Origin: Gammaproteobacteria bacterium
GTDB lineage: Bacteria > Pseudomonadota > Gammaproteobacteria > Pseudomonadales > Moraxellaceae
Length of the DNA stretch: 64,000 nucleotides
NCBI GenBank assembly: GCA_028868515.1
Contig: JAGWUI010000003.1
Span: forward strand, 109,972 to 173,971
Direction: 5' to 3'
Shown here piece by piece: positions 29,445-37,581 of the stretch; position 1 is the first letter of the stretch, and every line of letters starts with the position of its first letter. A program made the position numbers and the translations under genes. The notes beneath the pieces were generated by a model, which saw only the letters and a list, made by a program, of their open reading frames with translations, searched no databases and was not told where the DNA came from.

Positions 29445-29574
29445 GATCAAAAGCGAATCCTCCCTCACGCAGTACTACCGCGTGCTCCTTTTTCTAAGGA
29501 GGGAACTATTTTGGCTATGCCAAAATAGAGAAGTTCCTCCCTTTGTAAAGGGAGGTTAGGACGGATTTTGATTT
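29445..29574. repeat. Palindromic element, CTCCCTTTGTAAAGGGAGG family, copy 1
   Basis: Between pepN and the DUF2797 gene. It contains GATCAAAAGC at its left, then GGAGGGAACTATTTTGGC, an inner hairpin GGCTATGCC flanked by ATTTT arms, CCTCCCTTTGTAAAGGGAGG, and a closing GGATTTTGATTTT. It shares parts and order with 39152-39246. Confidence 0.7.
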
Positions 29575-29593
29575 TAATTTTTGACTCTAAAAA

Positions 29594-30445
29594 CTAAATC
29601 CTAACCTTTAACTCATAGCCACCAAATTTACGCAGATTCAAAACGCCAGTATCGAGCAATAAATATTGACCTTTAATACCGTTTAACTTGCCATGAACCA
29701 CAGGTTTTTTATCAAAGTTATGTGCGGTAACTTTCGCAGGATATTCATTCACAGGATAAGAAAACTCTCGAATCCGCTCATCTGTAAGCATCACTAACTC
29801 ATTTGAGGATTCTTGCAGCATCTGATCAATATCAGCTTGATGCTTGGCAAGTAACTCATCACGAATTGACATAAGATCAATCGGTTCTGCCTCGCCTTTT
29901 AGCAACTTACGCCAATCAGTTTTATCTGCAATATCTTGGCCGAATAAAACCTCAACCAATCCTGAAAGTCGACGACTATTCACACGCATTAAAGGCAATG
30001 CTTGTGTTGCACCCTGATCAAGCCAGCGAGTTGGCATTTGCGTAATGCGAGTGATACCAACCTTCGGTGCAGAAGAATTCGCTAAATAGACAATATGCGG
30101 CTGGAAACACACACTCATCGCCCAATCCTCTTCGCGACAAGTCCCTAAATGAAAATGACATGTTTCAGGCTTCATCATGCACATATCACACGATGCTTTC
30201 GTGATCATGCACTTATAGCAATGTCCTTGTGAATACGATTTAGGCGTTTGATTACCACAAGATAAACAGAAGATACGACCAGTCCATTCAAGTTCAATCT
30301 CATGCCCCAAATTTTGGGTCATTGGATAATCAAACGCGCCCAAAACTAAACTGTACTCTACGCCTGCTGCCAATGTACCACGCGCGGTTTCAACAGTTTC
30401 GCCCAAATGCGTGCGCATTTTGTGGCAAATTCCTTGGTATTCCAT
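29594..30445 (-). CDS. DUF2797 zinc-ribbon protein
   Basis: A 283-residue protein with a cysteine-rich section near residues 58-105, with FCLSCGNQTPKSYSQGHCYK and then CDMCMMKPETCHFH, giving several CxxC pairs likely to bind zinc. This is the DUF2797 pattern. HIVYLANSSAPKVGITR further on resembles the GIY-like strand of that family, but the catalytic role is not established. Function is unknown. It is divergent from the next gene. Confidence 0.83.
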   Translation of the reverse strand: MEYQGICHKMRTHLGETVETARGTLAAGVEYSLVLGAFDYPMTQNLGHEIELEWTGRIFCLSCGNQTPKSYSQGHCYKCMITKASCDMCMMKPETCHFHLGTCREEDWAMSVCFQPHIVYLANSSAPKVGITRITQMPTRWLDQGATQALPLMRVNSRRLSGLVEVLFGQDIADKTDWRKLLKGEAEPIDLMSIRDELLAKHQADIDQMLQESSNELVMLTDERIREFSYPVNEYPAKVTAHNFDKKPVVHGKLNGIKGQYLLLDTGVLNLRKFGGYELKVRI

Positions 30446-30658
30446 ACAAATTCCTATCAGGCTATTTCATCGACTCGTGATGAAACTCGCTAATTTTAAA
30501 AACACAAAATCGTATCATGCTAAAGCAGCAATCGTATTTATCGTCAATGAGGATTCAGCCGATTATTTTAAACTCGTTTACGCTCGTTTTATCGGACTTT
30601 AACTAAAACAACACGGAATTTAGTCACGTCAACGCCATCAAATATACGTTGTAATCTA

Positions 30659-30693
30659 TTGATATGCGCTATGATCTCTCTATATGATCATAT
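30659..30693. promoter_or_regulatory. Putative promoter with 12-bp palindrome
   Basis: TTGATA at 30659 and TATGAT at 30683, spaced by 18 bases, form a plausible promoter for the gene at 30713. A perfect palindrome ATATGATCATAT overlaps the -10 element, and TTGATAT/ATATCAA arms flank the whole region. Binding of a regulator here is conjecture. Confidence 0.35.
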
Positions 30694-30712
30694 CAATATG
30701 GAGTTGTCTCAA

Positions 30713-31309
30713 ATGACTCTAGAAATGACACAAAAGCCTTCAGTCCAGAAGCCTCTTTTCATCAGCAAGGACTTGCCAATGCCACACACACCACCAAATA
30801 TTCTTCCACTCATTCAGCGTTTAGCGCATGAAAAACCGATTGAACACGGTTTAGTGATTGCGCGTGATTTCAGTGCGCTCAAGGATTGGAGTGCAGGGTG
30901 GACGGGATTGTGGCAGCAACGAGAACTTTGGCTGTTGAATAGCATCCCTTTTCAGCAACGTTTTGACCTTGCCGTAATTGTGCTCGATGAATGCTATCTT
31001 GATCACGACTCCGTTACAAGTAACGCGCTCACACACAGCGATCATCAAGCAGCACCTTCACACGCAACCGCAACTCAAGCGATCACACATGGTTTAACTC
31101 ACCTTCGCGATCTACTCGCCAGACGCGTACTCGTCGTTGCTTATGGTGACCAATCGACAGGTCTGCGCGCATTAGGTTTTAGCCAAGTCGAAAAGATCGA
31201 AGACTGGGAACTCTGGCAATTTAATATCCTTGAATACAAACAAATCCCCGACTGGCTCAACTCTAAATATTGGGCAAATCCTGAAAACTTCGATAAATAT
31301 CGCTGGTAA
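30713..31309 (+). CDS. Unknown protein (possibly DUF6231)
   Basis: A protein of about 198 residues with no signal peptide or membrane segment. The frame is open from 30659; GGAG at 30700-30703 with nine-base spacing supports the ATG at 30713. Residues 35-105 read like a small Rossmann-type domain with HGLVIARDFSALKDWS and RFDLAVIVLDECYL, and a C-terminal section with RVLVVAYGDQSTGLRALGF. This looks like a methyltransferase-like fold lacking an obvious SAM motif. It ends in LNSKYWANPENFDKYRW. I recall DUF6231 having this tail, but I am not certain. Confidence 0.6.
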   Translation: MTLEMTQKPSVQKPLFISKDLPMPHTPPNILPLIQRLAHEKPIEHGLVIARDFSALKDWSAGWTGLWQQRELWLLNSIPFQQRFDLAVIVLDECYLDHDSVTSNALTHSDHQAAPSHATATQAITHGLTHLRDLLARRVLVVAYGDQSTGLRALGFSQVEKIEDWELWQFNILEYKQIPDWLNSKYWANPENFDKYRW

Positions 31310-31376
31310 CCGCTAGTAACATTAGCGTCACCCCACAAGACAAATACCGCTGATAATCTGATCCGCGGTACGAGTC

Positions 31377-31405
31377 TTATCAAAACAGCTCAAATCTGCT
31401 ACCAT
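31377..31405 (+). promoter_or_regulatory. Putative yebC promoter
   Basis: TTATCA at 31377 and TACCAT at 31400 with a 17-base spacer lie 120 bases before the yebC start. Match to the sigma-70 consensus is moderate. Confidence 0.35.
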
Positions 31406-31525
31406 TTGCGCCAATTTTTAACACGCCACAACTTCAATATTTGAGTTGTGGCTTTTCAATATTTTCTTCAGCACGTTGATCTCGCATCAATCCCACATTA
31501 CAGAAACAGTAAGGAGCAATCAGCC

Positions 31526-32275
31526 ATGGCTGGACATTCCAAATGGGCTAATATTAAACACCGCAAAGCGCGCCAAGACGCATCACGCGGTAAAGTATTT
31601 ACCAAATATATCCGTGAGTTAGTCAGTGCAGCCAAACAAGGTGATGCGGATCCTGCAAAAAACCCAAAACTCCGCGCTGTGGTTGAAAAGGCACTGTCAG
31701 TGAATATGACACGTGACACCATTAACCGTGCAATTCAACGCGGTGCAGGAAATACAGAAAACGACGATCTGAAAGAAATCAGTTACGAAGGCTATGGCGT
31801 TGGCGGTGTGGCAGTTCTGATCAATACGATGACAGATAACATTAACCGTACCGTGCCTGAAGTCCGTCATTGTTTCAGCAAATGTGGTGGTAATCTTGGG
31901 ACAACGGGTTCTGTGGCCTACCTGTTCACTCAGCGTGGTGAAATTCGTTTTGATGATGTGTCACTAGAAGACAAAATCGTCGAAGTTGCATTAGATGCGG
32001 GTGCAGATGATGTCGAGTCTGATGCAGACAGCGTGACGGTTATCACAACTCCAGATGCATTTGGTGCGATTCAGGATGCGCTTGCAGCGGCAGGTTTGAA
32101 ATCTGATAACGCTGAAGTAACAATGTCTCCATCAACTCAAGCAGACATCACCGATATTGAACAAGCTCAAAAGGTTCTAAAACTGATTGATATGCTTGAA
32201 GACTTGGATGACGTACAAGACGTGTATACCAACGCTAATTTCTCAGATGAAGTGATGGCGGAGTTGAATAAGTAA
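31526..32275 (+). CDS. yebC: YebC/PmpR family transcriptional regulator
   Basis: The 249-residue product starts [19 protein letters not shown], the invariant YebC opening. The frame extends back to 31448, but the ATG at 31526 with AAGGAG upstream is clearly the right start. [21 protein letters not shown] and [13 protein letters not shown] are further family motifs. Members bind DNA or the ribosome and affect transcription or translation of proline-rich stretches; the specific role here is not known. It is not coupled to ruvC, its frequent neighbour elsewhere. Confidence 0.93.
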   Translation: MAGHSKWANIKHRKARQDASRGKVFTKYIRELVSAAKQGDADPAKNPKLRAVVEKALSVNMTRDTINRAIQRGAGNTENDDLKEISYEGYGVGGVAVLINTMTDNINRTVPEVRHCFSKCGGNLGTTGSVAYLFTQRGEIRFDDVSLEDKIVEVALDAGADDVESDADSVTVITTPDAFGAIQDALAAAGLKSDNAEVTMSPSTQADITDIEQAQKVLKLIDMLEDLDDVQDVYTNANFSDEVMAELNK

Positions 32276-32294
32276 TTTAATCATAAATGCTTGT

Positions 32295-32442
32295 CTCCTT
32301 CCCCCTCAGGGGGAAGGTCGGGATGGGGGTGGTTTTTGCAATATTAAAACCATCCCCATCCTACACTGCGCTATCGCTCCGTCTTGCGCTCGGACAGCGC
32401 AGTGCGCTGTTGTTCCTCGCTCATCCCCTTGAAGGGGAAGGA
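32295..32442. repeat. Long palindromic intergenic element, copy 2, upstream of the DUF559 gene
   Basis: Perfect hairpin with arms CCTTCCCCCT and AGGGGGAAGG around one base, then GGATGGGGGTGGTTTT with a matching AAAACCATCCCCATCC arm across a nine-base loop, a GC-rich block of smaller hairpins (GCGCTCGGACAGCGCAGTGC), and a closing CCCCTTGAAGGGG palindrome. It has the same layout as 20047-20172. Confidence 0.85.
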
Positions 32443-32479
32443 ACTCTGGTAATTTTTTCAAATAAACACGTGTTTTCAA

Positions 32480-32833
32480 ATGCATAAAACAACAAAAACA
32501 ACAATTAATAATGCAAGACAGTTGCGAAAACGTATGACTGATGCTGAATTACTACTTTGGTCAAAAATACGGCATGAGCAACTAGGTATTAAATTTCGTA
32601 AACAAGTTCCAATCAGTCATTATATTATTGATTTCTATTCATATGATTGTAATTTAGCAATAGAACTCGATGGTTCTCAGCACATAGATAATCATGACTA
32701 TGATGCGATTCGTACTGAATATTTAGAATCACTTGATATCAAAGTTCTACGTTTTTGGAATCATAAAGTTTTAACGAATATTGATGCTGTGTTAAGCACT
32801 ATCCAACAGAATATTGGACAGCGATTGCCTTGA
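32480..32833 (+). CDS. DUF559 (endonuclease-domain) protein
   Basis: A 117-residue DUF559 protein. Motifs visible: LRKRMTDAELLLWSKIR near the start, FRKQVPISHYIIDFYSYD, the acidic IELDGSQH, and VLRFWNHKVL. The D and the E-x-D positions match the PD-(D/E)xK/Vsr-like endonuclease layout proposed for the family. Its cellular role is not established. It begins 37 bases after one palindromic element and is followed at once by a partial copy. The gene may be part of a mobile or self-propagating unit with these repeats, as RAYT enzymes are with REP sequences, but that is an inference. Confidence 0.85.
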   Translation: MHKTTKTTINNARQLRKRMTDAELLLWSKIRHEQLGIKFRKQVPISHYIIDFYSYDCNLAIELDGSQHIDNHDYDAIRTEYLESLDIKVLRFWNHKVLTNIDAVLSTIQQNIGQRLP

Positions 32834-32835
32834 AG

Positions 32836-32876
32836 TCTTCCCCTTCAAGGGGAAGATTTAGATAGGGATGGTTTTT
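32836..32876. repeat. Partial palindromic element downstream of the DUF559 gene
   Basis: TCTTCCCCTTCAAGGGGAAGA is close to a perfect palindrome and is followed by TAGGGATGGTTTTT, matching the first half of the long elements. It starts two bases after the DUF559 stop. Confidence 0.75.
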
Positions 32877-32883
32877 ATTTCAA

Positions 32884-33135
32884 TCAGTCATCACCACAAG
32901 TCCACGTCACATCATGCCATACACGAACCTTCTTTGCCCCCAATCGACTTGGCGCATATTGCGTATTCATTAACTCTCTAATCGCACGTTGATCAATTGC
33001 AGGATCACCAGAACCAAACCTAATTTGGACGCCTTTAACCTTACCGGCATCATCCAGCAAAATTCTGGCTCTGACGGAACGCTTTGTACCATCAATCACC
33101 TGTGCTTTAACCAATAAACGATTAATGAGACTCAC
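32884..33135 (-). CDS. Small TonB C-terminal-like protein
   Basis: An 83-residue protein with KRSVRARILLDDAGKVKGVQIRFGSGDPAIDQRAIREL, which has the beta-alpha pattern of a TonB C-terminal domain (…V.V.V..DG.V..V.V..SSG...LD.AA). No membrane anchor or proline-rich linker is present, so it is either a stand-alone domain or a remnant. Its two cysteine residues are near the end. It is 17 bases from the GST gene on the same strand. It lacks any neighbour that would explain a transport role. Confidence 0.5.
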   Translation of the reverse strand: MSLINRLLVKAQVIDGTKRSVRARILLDDAGKVKGVQIRFGSGDPAIDQRAIRELMNTQYAPSRLGAKKVRVWHDVTWTCGDD

Positions 33136-33152
33136 TGCTCACCTCATCTATT

Positions 33153-33926
33153 TCACTGTCCGCGCCAATCCACACGCGCTTTACGATCATGGCTATAAAC
33201 ACGCATCACATACTGTCCAAAGGGTCTCGCCAATAACGCTTGTTTAAACTGCTCAATCGGCTCAGGTGCAACAACATCGCGTGGCGCGACCCAAGGCGTA
33301 CCGATCGGGCCTAATAATGGTGCGGCCAGCGCACACACTGAAATATCCGCAAAACTAAACTGCTTACCCACCAAATAGCCATGCTGACCATCAGAACCAT
33401 TCGCCAGTAACGCTGCCTCAATATCATCAATTAATACATCAATGTGAGCCTTCGATTTCGCTGCTTTTTCTGGATAGATCTGATACAACTCCTTCACACC
33501 TTTTTTAATGACGGGCGTCATCAACGGTTTGAACGCATGCAAAAAACCACGTTCACCCATCATAATTTCCATCGTATGTGGTTCATCAATCAGATAAAGA
33601 TACATCCAGCGACGTACATGATAGCCAAGCTCGTTCGCCTTTTTGTCCAATTCAACAATTGCGGCACGTTGCTTTGGATCGTGGTTAATCAAAGGTTTCT
33701 CGGCATAGACACCATCTAAATAAAACGCAATCTCTGTCGAATCACCAATCCATGTTTTCTTATCTTTTAAAAGTGGTAACGTATCATTGCTTGCATGCCA
33801 ACGTGTCAATAAACGATGTGGGCCAGGAATGACATTTTTTGCAACGTAATCCAGCTCTTTATAATCCAGTAACCAGCGGGCTTTTTCACAATAATGAGAC
33901 AGAGGAAACTGGAACAAAATACGCAT
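33153..33926 (-). CDS. Glutathione S-transferase family protein
   Basis: A 257-residue protein. The N-terminal thioredoxin-like domain begins FQFPLSHYCEKARWLLDYKELDY, with the typical glutathione-binding PLSxxC start, and DSTEIAFYLDGVY near residue 60 carries the ES/DS motif. A helical C-terminal domain follows. Members conjugate glutathione to electrophiles or act as reductases; the substrate is unknown. It is divergent from ychF. Confidence 0.8.
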   Translation of the reverse strand: MRILFQFPLSHYCEKARWLLDYKELDYVAKNVIPGPHRLLTRWHASNDTLPLLKDKKTWIGDSTEIAFYLDGVYAEKPLINHDPKQRAAIVELDKKANELGYHVRRWMYLYLIDEPHTMEIMMGERGFLHAFKPLMTPVIKKGVKELYQIYPEKAAKSKAHIDVLIDDIEAALLANGSDGQHGYLVGKQFSFADISVCALAAPLLGPIGTPWVAPRDVVAPEPIEQFKQALLARPFGQYVMRVYSHDRKARVDWRGQ

Positions 33927-34163
33927 AACTATTTTCCCAAAAGACTGAACAGATTTCTTAAAAAGTCAGAAAAGCAAAGACAAATCAAGCAATGAAAGAT
34001 CATGCAGAACAGCATAACGACTTTGGTGTATCATATGCGCCAATTTTACAAACTTTTTTGCTCAACTTCATGAGTAAATTGATCCATTAGCATCTTTATC
34101 AATCATGACCTGATGATGAAATATGCTGATAAATCAATTTGAATCACCTACAGGAATATCATT

Positions 34164-35255
34164 ATGGGTTTTAATTGCGGCATCGTCGGCCTGCCTAACG
34201 TCGGTAAATCTACGCTATTTAATGCACTGACCAAAGCCGCTATCGCTGCGGAAAACTTCCCATTTTGTACGATTGAGCCGAACACAGGCATCGTGCCTGT
34301 TCCTGATCCACGTCAGGATGCACTTGCTGAAATCGTTAAACCTGAACGCACAATCCCAACAACCATGGAATTTGTGGACATCGCTGGTCTGGTTGCTGGC
34401 GCAAGTAAAGGCGAAGGTCTAGGTAATAAATTCTTGGCAAACATCCGTGAAACTGATGCGATTGCTCACGTTGTTCGCTGTTTCGAAGATGACAATGTCA
34501 TTCATGTGAATAATCGAGTAAACCCACTTGATGATATCGCCACCATCAACACAGAACTCGCATTGGCGGATTTAGATACGGTCAGCAAAGCAATTGTACG
34601 TCTGACTAAAGCAGCAAAAGGCGGTGACAAAGAAGCCATCGCAACCAAAGATATTTTAGAGCGTATCGAAAAAGCACTGGCAGCAGGCGATCAAGCACGT
34701 TCAGTTGATCTCGACGAAGATCAGCTCAAACTCGTTCGTGGTATGGGTTTGATGACCTTGAAACCAACCATGTATATCGCCAACGTTTCAGAAGATGGTT
34801 TTGAAAACAATCCTCATCTGGATGCAGTTCGTGAACTCGCTGCAAAAGAGAACTCAATTGTTGTGCCACTTTGCAATCAAATCGAAGCCGAAATTGCTCA
34901 GCTCGATGAAGCTGAAAAAGCTGAATTTCTTGAAGCGATTGGCATGGAAGAACCAGGATTAAACCGTGTGATTCGTGCAGGTTATGCCCTCCTCGGTTTG
35001 CAAACTTACTTCACCGCAGGTGTGAAAGAAGTTCGCGCATGGACTGTAAAAAAAGGCGCAAGCGCACCGCAAGCAGCGGGCGTAATTCACACTGACTTTG
35101 AAAAAGGCTTTATTCGCGCAGAAGTCATCGCGTATGAAGACTTTGTGGGCTTCAAAGGTGAAGCAGGCGCAAAAGAAGCTGGTAAATGGCGTTTGGAAGG
35201 CAAAACCTACATCGTGCAAGATGGTGATGTGATGCACTTCCGTTTTAACGTTTAA
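34164..35255 (+). CDS. ychF: Ribosome-associated ATPase YchF (Obg-like)
   Basis: A 363-residue P-loop protein of the Obg/YchF family. G1 is GLPNVGKST near residue 9, G3 is [17 protein letters not shown], and the base-specificity motif is NVSE instead of the GTPase NKxD, which accounts for the preference for ATP in this family. The C-terminal TGS-like domain follows. It binds the ribosome and has been linked to the oxidative stress response. A strong terminator follows the stop. Confidence 0.96.
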   Translation: MGFNCGIVGLPNVGKSTLFNALTKAAIAAENFPFCTIEPNTGIVPVPDPRQDALAEIVKPERTIPTTMEFVDIAGLVAGASKGEGLGNKFLANIRETDAIAHVVRCFEDDNVIHVNNRVNPLDDIATINTELALADLDTVSKAIVRLTKAAKGGDKEAIATKDILERIEKALAAGDQARSVDLDEDQLKLVRGMGLMTLKPTMYIANVSEDGFENNPHLDAVRELAAKENSIVVPLCNQIEAEIAQLDEAEKAEFLEAIGMEEPGLNRVIRAGYALLGLQTYFTAGVKEVRAWTVKKGASAPQAAGVIHTDFEKGFIRAEVIAYEDFVGFKGEAGAKEAGKWRLEGKTYIVQDGDVMHFRFNV

Positions 35256-35281
35256 ATCATTCCGATTTAGTGTTTTAATCA

Positions 35282-35317
35282 AACCACCGTGAGTCTAAGA
35301 TTTACGGTGGTTTTTTA
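35282..35317 (+). terminator. Terminator after ychF
   Basis: Arms AACCACCGT and ACGGTGGTT around a 13-base loop, followed by TTTT, 27 bases after the ychF stop. Confidence 0.88.
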
Positions 35318-35337
35318 ATAAAAATCTAAAGGCAGTC

Positions 35338-35784
35338 ATGATGCGTTCAATAAAAATAACATTCTTCGTCTTAGCACTATTAAGTTGCTCCAAATTCTCA
35401 TTCGCAGAAGAACCTTCTTTTGACTCCATGAACGAATCTCAAATCGAACAATACTGTGCGGCTGGCAAAGGCGGTACACCTGAAATTGAATATTGCGCAA
35501 ACCGTGAGTTTGAAAAAGCTGATCGCAAACTCAACACAACCTACAATCAAGTCATCGCTCAAATCAAAGCTAACCCGTCAACAAACTCGATGGGCAAACC
35601 CATGTTATCCCAACTCATCAAAGCACAGCGTCTTTGGGTTTCTTTTCGTGATGCAGAATGCGATGCGCATTACACTTACTATATCGACGGTACGATTCGC
35701 GGTTTGATGTTTGTCAGTTGTAAAACTGAACTCACCGAACAACGAGAAAAAGACTTACGCAGCTTCTATTTATCTACGAATTAA
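35338..35784 (+). CDS. LprI-like (DUF1311) exported protein
   Basis: A 148-residue protein with a signal peptide ending in FSFA (about residue 23) and a mature part containing the DUF1311 pattern: CANREFEKADRKLNTTYNQVI, LIKAQRLWVSFRDAECD and FVSCKTELTEQREKDL. Four cysteines fit the conserved disulfides. The family includes lysozyme-inhibitor-like periplasmic proteins; an inhibitor role here is inferred, not shown. Confidence 0.83.
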   Translation: MMRSIKITFFVLALLSCSKFSFAEEPSFDSMNESQIEQYCAAGKGGTPEIEYCANREFEKADRKLNTTYNQVIAQIKANPSTNSMGKPMLSQLIKAQRLWVSFRDAECDAHYTYYIDGTIRGLMFVSCKTELTEQREKDLRSFYLSTN

Positions 35785-35810
35785 GACCAATTTAGCATGT
35801 CTTACCCACT

Positions 35811-36023
35811 CTAAATCTGAATTTTTTCGGTTCTAACCAATTCGCCATTGGCATCAAAAATAAAAAGTGTGCCATTGCTTTCATCAATCAGAACACTCCC
35901 CAGATTTAGAAATGCCTGTTTGTTTTCTCGATACTGATGCAACAAATCTACTTTTCTAACAACAGGAACAAGCTGATCGGTGTATATACCTTTGAACTGA
36001 GCATTCATGATCATTCTTCCCAA
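35811..36023 (-). CDS. Small unknown protein
   Basis: A 70-residue frame with alternating strands (VLIDESNGTLFIFDANGELVRTEKIQI at its end) and no signal or membrane part. It might start at M1, M4 or M6; the last two give 67 or 65 residues. It lies on the minus strand between the LprI-like gene and creD. It may be a short beta-domain protein or a spurious frame. I have no family for it. Confidence 0.4.
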   Translation of the reverse strand: MGRMIMNAQFKGIYTDQLVPVVRKVDLLHQYRENKQAFLNLGSVLIDESNGTLFIFDANGELVRTEKIQI

Positions 36024-36101
36024 TGAATCGTCACTATTGCATTTTCAAGTTTTGGAGGCACTCACCACTTCACATTGCTCAGAAATGGTGAGTTCGCTCG
36101 G

Positions 36102-37472
36102 TTAAGGATTTTTCGATGAAGTGGATAACTCATACCAATCGACTTTTCGAGTCAGGAACATCATGACGGCGATCAACACGAAGACCAGAATCGAACCTAA
36201 AATCAAGGTGAGATCTTCCGACTGCAAGATCACATACATCGAGGCATACATCGCGGATAAAATGGTGGTGAGCAGCAGTGTTCGCCCAAGCCCCTTCAGC
36301 ACGTGATACACGTAAAAGCTAATCAATAAGACACATGCAGCACTCGAACCTAAGTAAGCAACTGCAAAACCAACATGCTCACTAAAGGACAATAACAACA
36401 GATAAAACACGCCCAATGCCGCAGCGACCAAAGTATATTGCATCGGGTGAATACGAAGTTTCTTTAAGACTTCAAACAAGAAGAACGTGCCGAACGTAAT
36501 CATCAGAAATAAAAGTGCATATTTGATCGTTCGATCTGACATCGTGTATGTATCGACGGCATTGATCAACTTCACGGCAAATACACTATTTTCTGGAACT
36601 TTCAGCATATCACAGGAAGGTTGATTTCCATTACTCATACACGCATTGAGACGCTCAGCATTTTGATTGGCGATGTAGGTATTTTGCCAAGTGGCATGAA
36701 AACGATTTGCTTGAATATTTTTTTGAGGCAGTGAAGCACCATAAAAACTTGGATGTGCCCAATTTGCATCAACGCTCATCGACATATCATTACCCACAGG
36801 AATAACTGCCAAACTGCTCATGCCATTTAACTCAAAATCCAGTGCAAAATCTAAATTTTGTGCTTGAGGATTGATGACGATCGGAGCTTCTGTATATGTC
36901 ATTGCTAAACGGTTTGGGCGATCTGCTCTAGGAAAATTAAAAACCACTTTTTGCTGGTTCAATGTCATGACAGGTTGATTGGTCAATCCGCGCAAATCTG
37001 AAATGCTTAAACGAATCGTTGCTTTATCCCAATGCACCACATGAGTTGCATTTGGACTATAGCCCTGAAAAAATGATGCATCAGACAATTGTGCTGGAAT
37101 TGCAAAATTCCCTTTGATTGCAACTGCATCCGTATAAGTAATCGCCTTATAAATTCCACGTTTGAAGTTATCATTACTGACTGTTAATTGATTCGTCCAT
37201 GATGAATGGCTGGGGTTGATGATCACGTCTTTGGTATAGAGACAGGTTTTATTTTGATCATTTGAACACGGCTGTGAGGTACTGGTCGGAATCACAATAA
37301 AAGGTGTCAAGATCAGTTGTGGATGGACATAATCCTGCCCAATATCACTCATCACGTTGTCGTTGTACTGCTGTCTTTCTCGAACAAGATTGGACAACAT
37401 CGCCAAAGCAATCATAAACAGCAGCGTCAACATGCCAATCACTGCAAATTTTGACGTGAATAATCGAGTCAC
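36102..37472 (-). CDS. creD: Inner-membrane protein CreD
   Basis: A 456-residue protein with an N-terminal membrane segment, a large periplasmic domain to about residue 310, and a block of five or more hydrophobic segments near the C-terminus. VRERQQYNDNVMSDIGQDYVH after the first segment and HPMQYTLVAAALGVFYLLLL later fit the CreD family. In Escherichia coli creD is the strongest CreBC target and modifies colicin tolerance. Here it follows creC on the same strand by 109 bases, and that gap holds the phased tag array described below. Confidence 0.88.
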   Translation of the reverse strand: MTRLFTSKFAVIGMLTLLFMIALAMLSNLVRERQQYNDNVMSDIGQDYVHPQLILTPFIVIPTSTSQPCSNDQNKTCLYTKDVIINPSHSSWTNQLTVSNDNFKRGIYKAITYTDAVAIKGNFAIPAQLSDASFFQGYSPNATHVVHWDKATIRLSISDLRGLTNQPVMTLNQQKVVFNFPRADRPNRLAMTYTEAPIVINPQAQNLDFALDFELNGMSSLAVIPVGNDMSMSVDANWAHPSFYGASLPQKNIQANRFHATWQNTYIANQNAERLNACMSNGNQPSCDMLKVPENSVFAVKLINAVDTYTMSDRTIKYALLFLMITFGTFFLFEVLKKLRIHPMQYTLVAAALGVFYLLLLSFSEHVGFAVAYLGSSAACVLLISFYVYHVLKGLGRTLLLTTILSAMYASMYVILQSEDLTLILGSILVFVLIAVMMFLTRKVDWYELSTSSKNP

Positions 37473-37510
37473 TTTTCATACTCCCCTTTTTTAATTTGAG
37501 AGTTTATTGT

Positions 37511-37570
37511 GTGACTTCGAAATGGAATGCCGATGGAGCTGATGTGAAATGAAGATGGATTTCATGTGAA
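37511..37570 (-). promoter_or_regulatory. Cre-tag-like array: six 5-bp elements at 11-bp spacing
   Basis: Between creC and creD the pentamers RTGRA occur at 37511 (GTGAC), 37522, 37533, 37544, 37555 and 37566 (GTGAA at 37544 and 37566, ATGGA at the others). Spacing is exactly 11 bases each time. On the creD strand this reads TTCAC or TCCAT separated by six bases, the layout of the known CreB tag TTCAC-N6-TTCAC. The array lies between 39 and 98 bases upstream of creD. Confidence 0.6.
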
Positions 37571-37581
37571 CTCATCATGCT

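Noticed and set aside
30411..30602. A 63-residue plus-strand frame overlapping the DUF2797 gene start
   Set aside because: It overlaps the real gene on the other strand and lacks a ribosome site or family features.
32287..32487. A 66-residue frame starting just before the DUF559 gene
   Set aside because: It is a translation of the palindromic element (with PLRGKVG and similar), not a protein.
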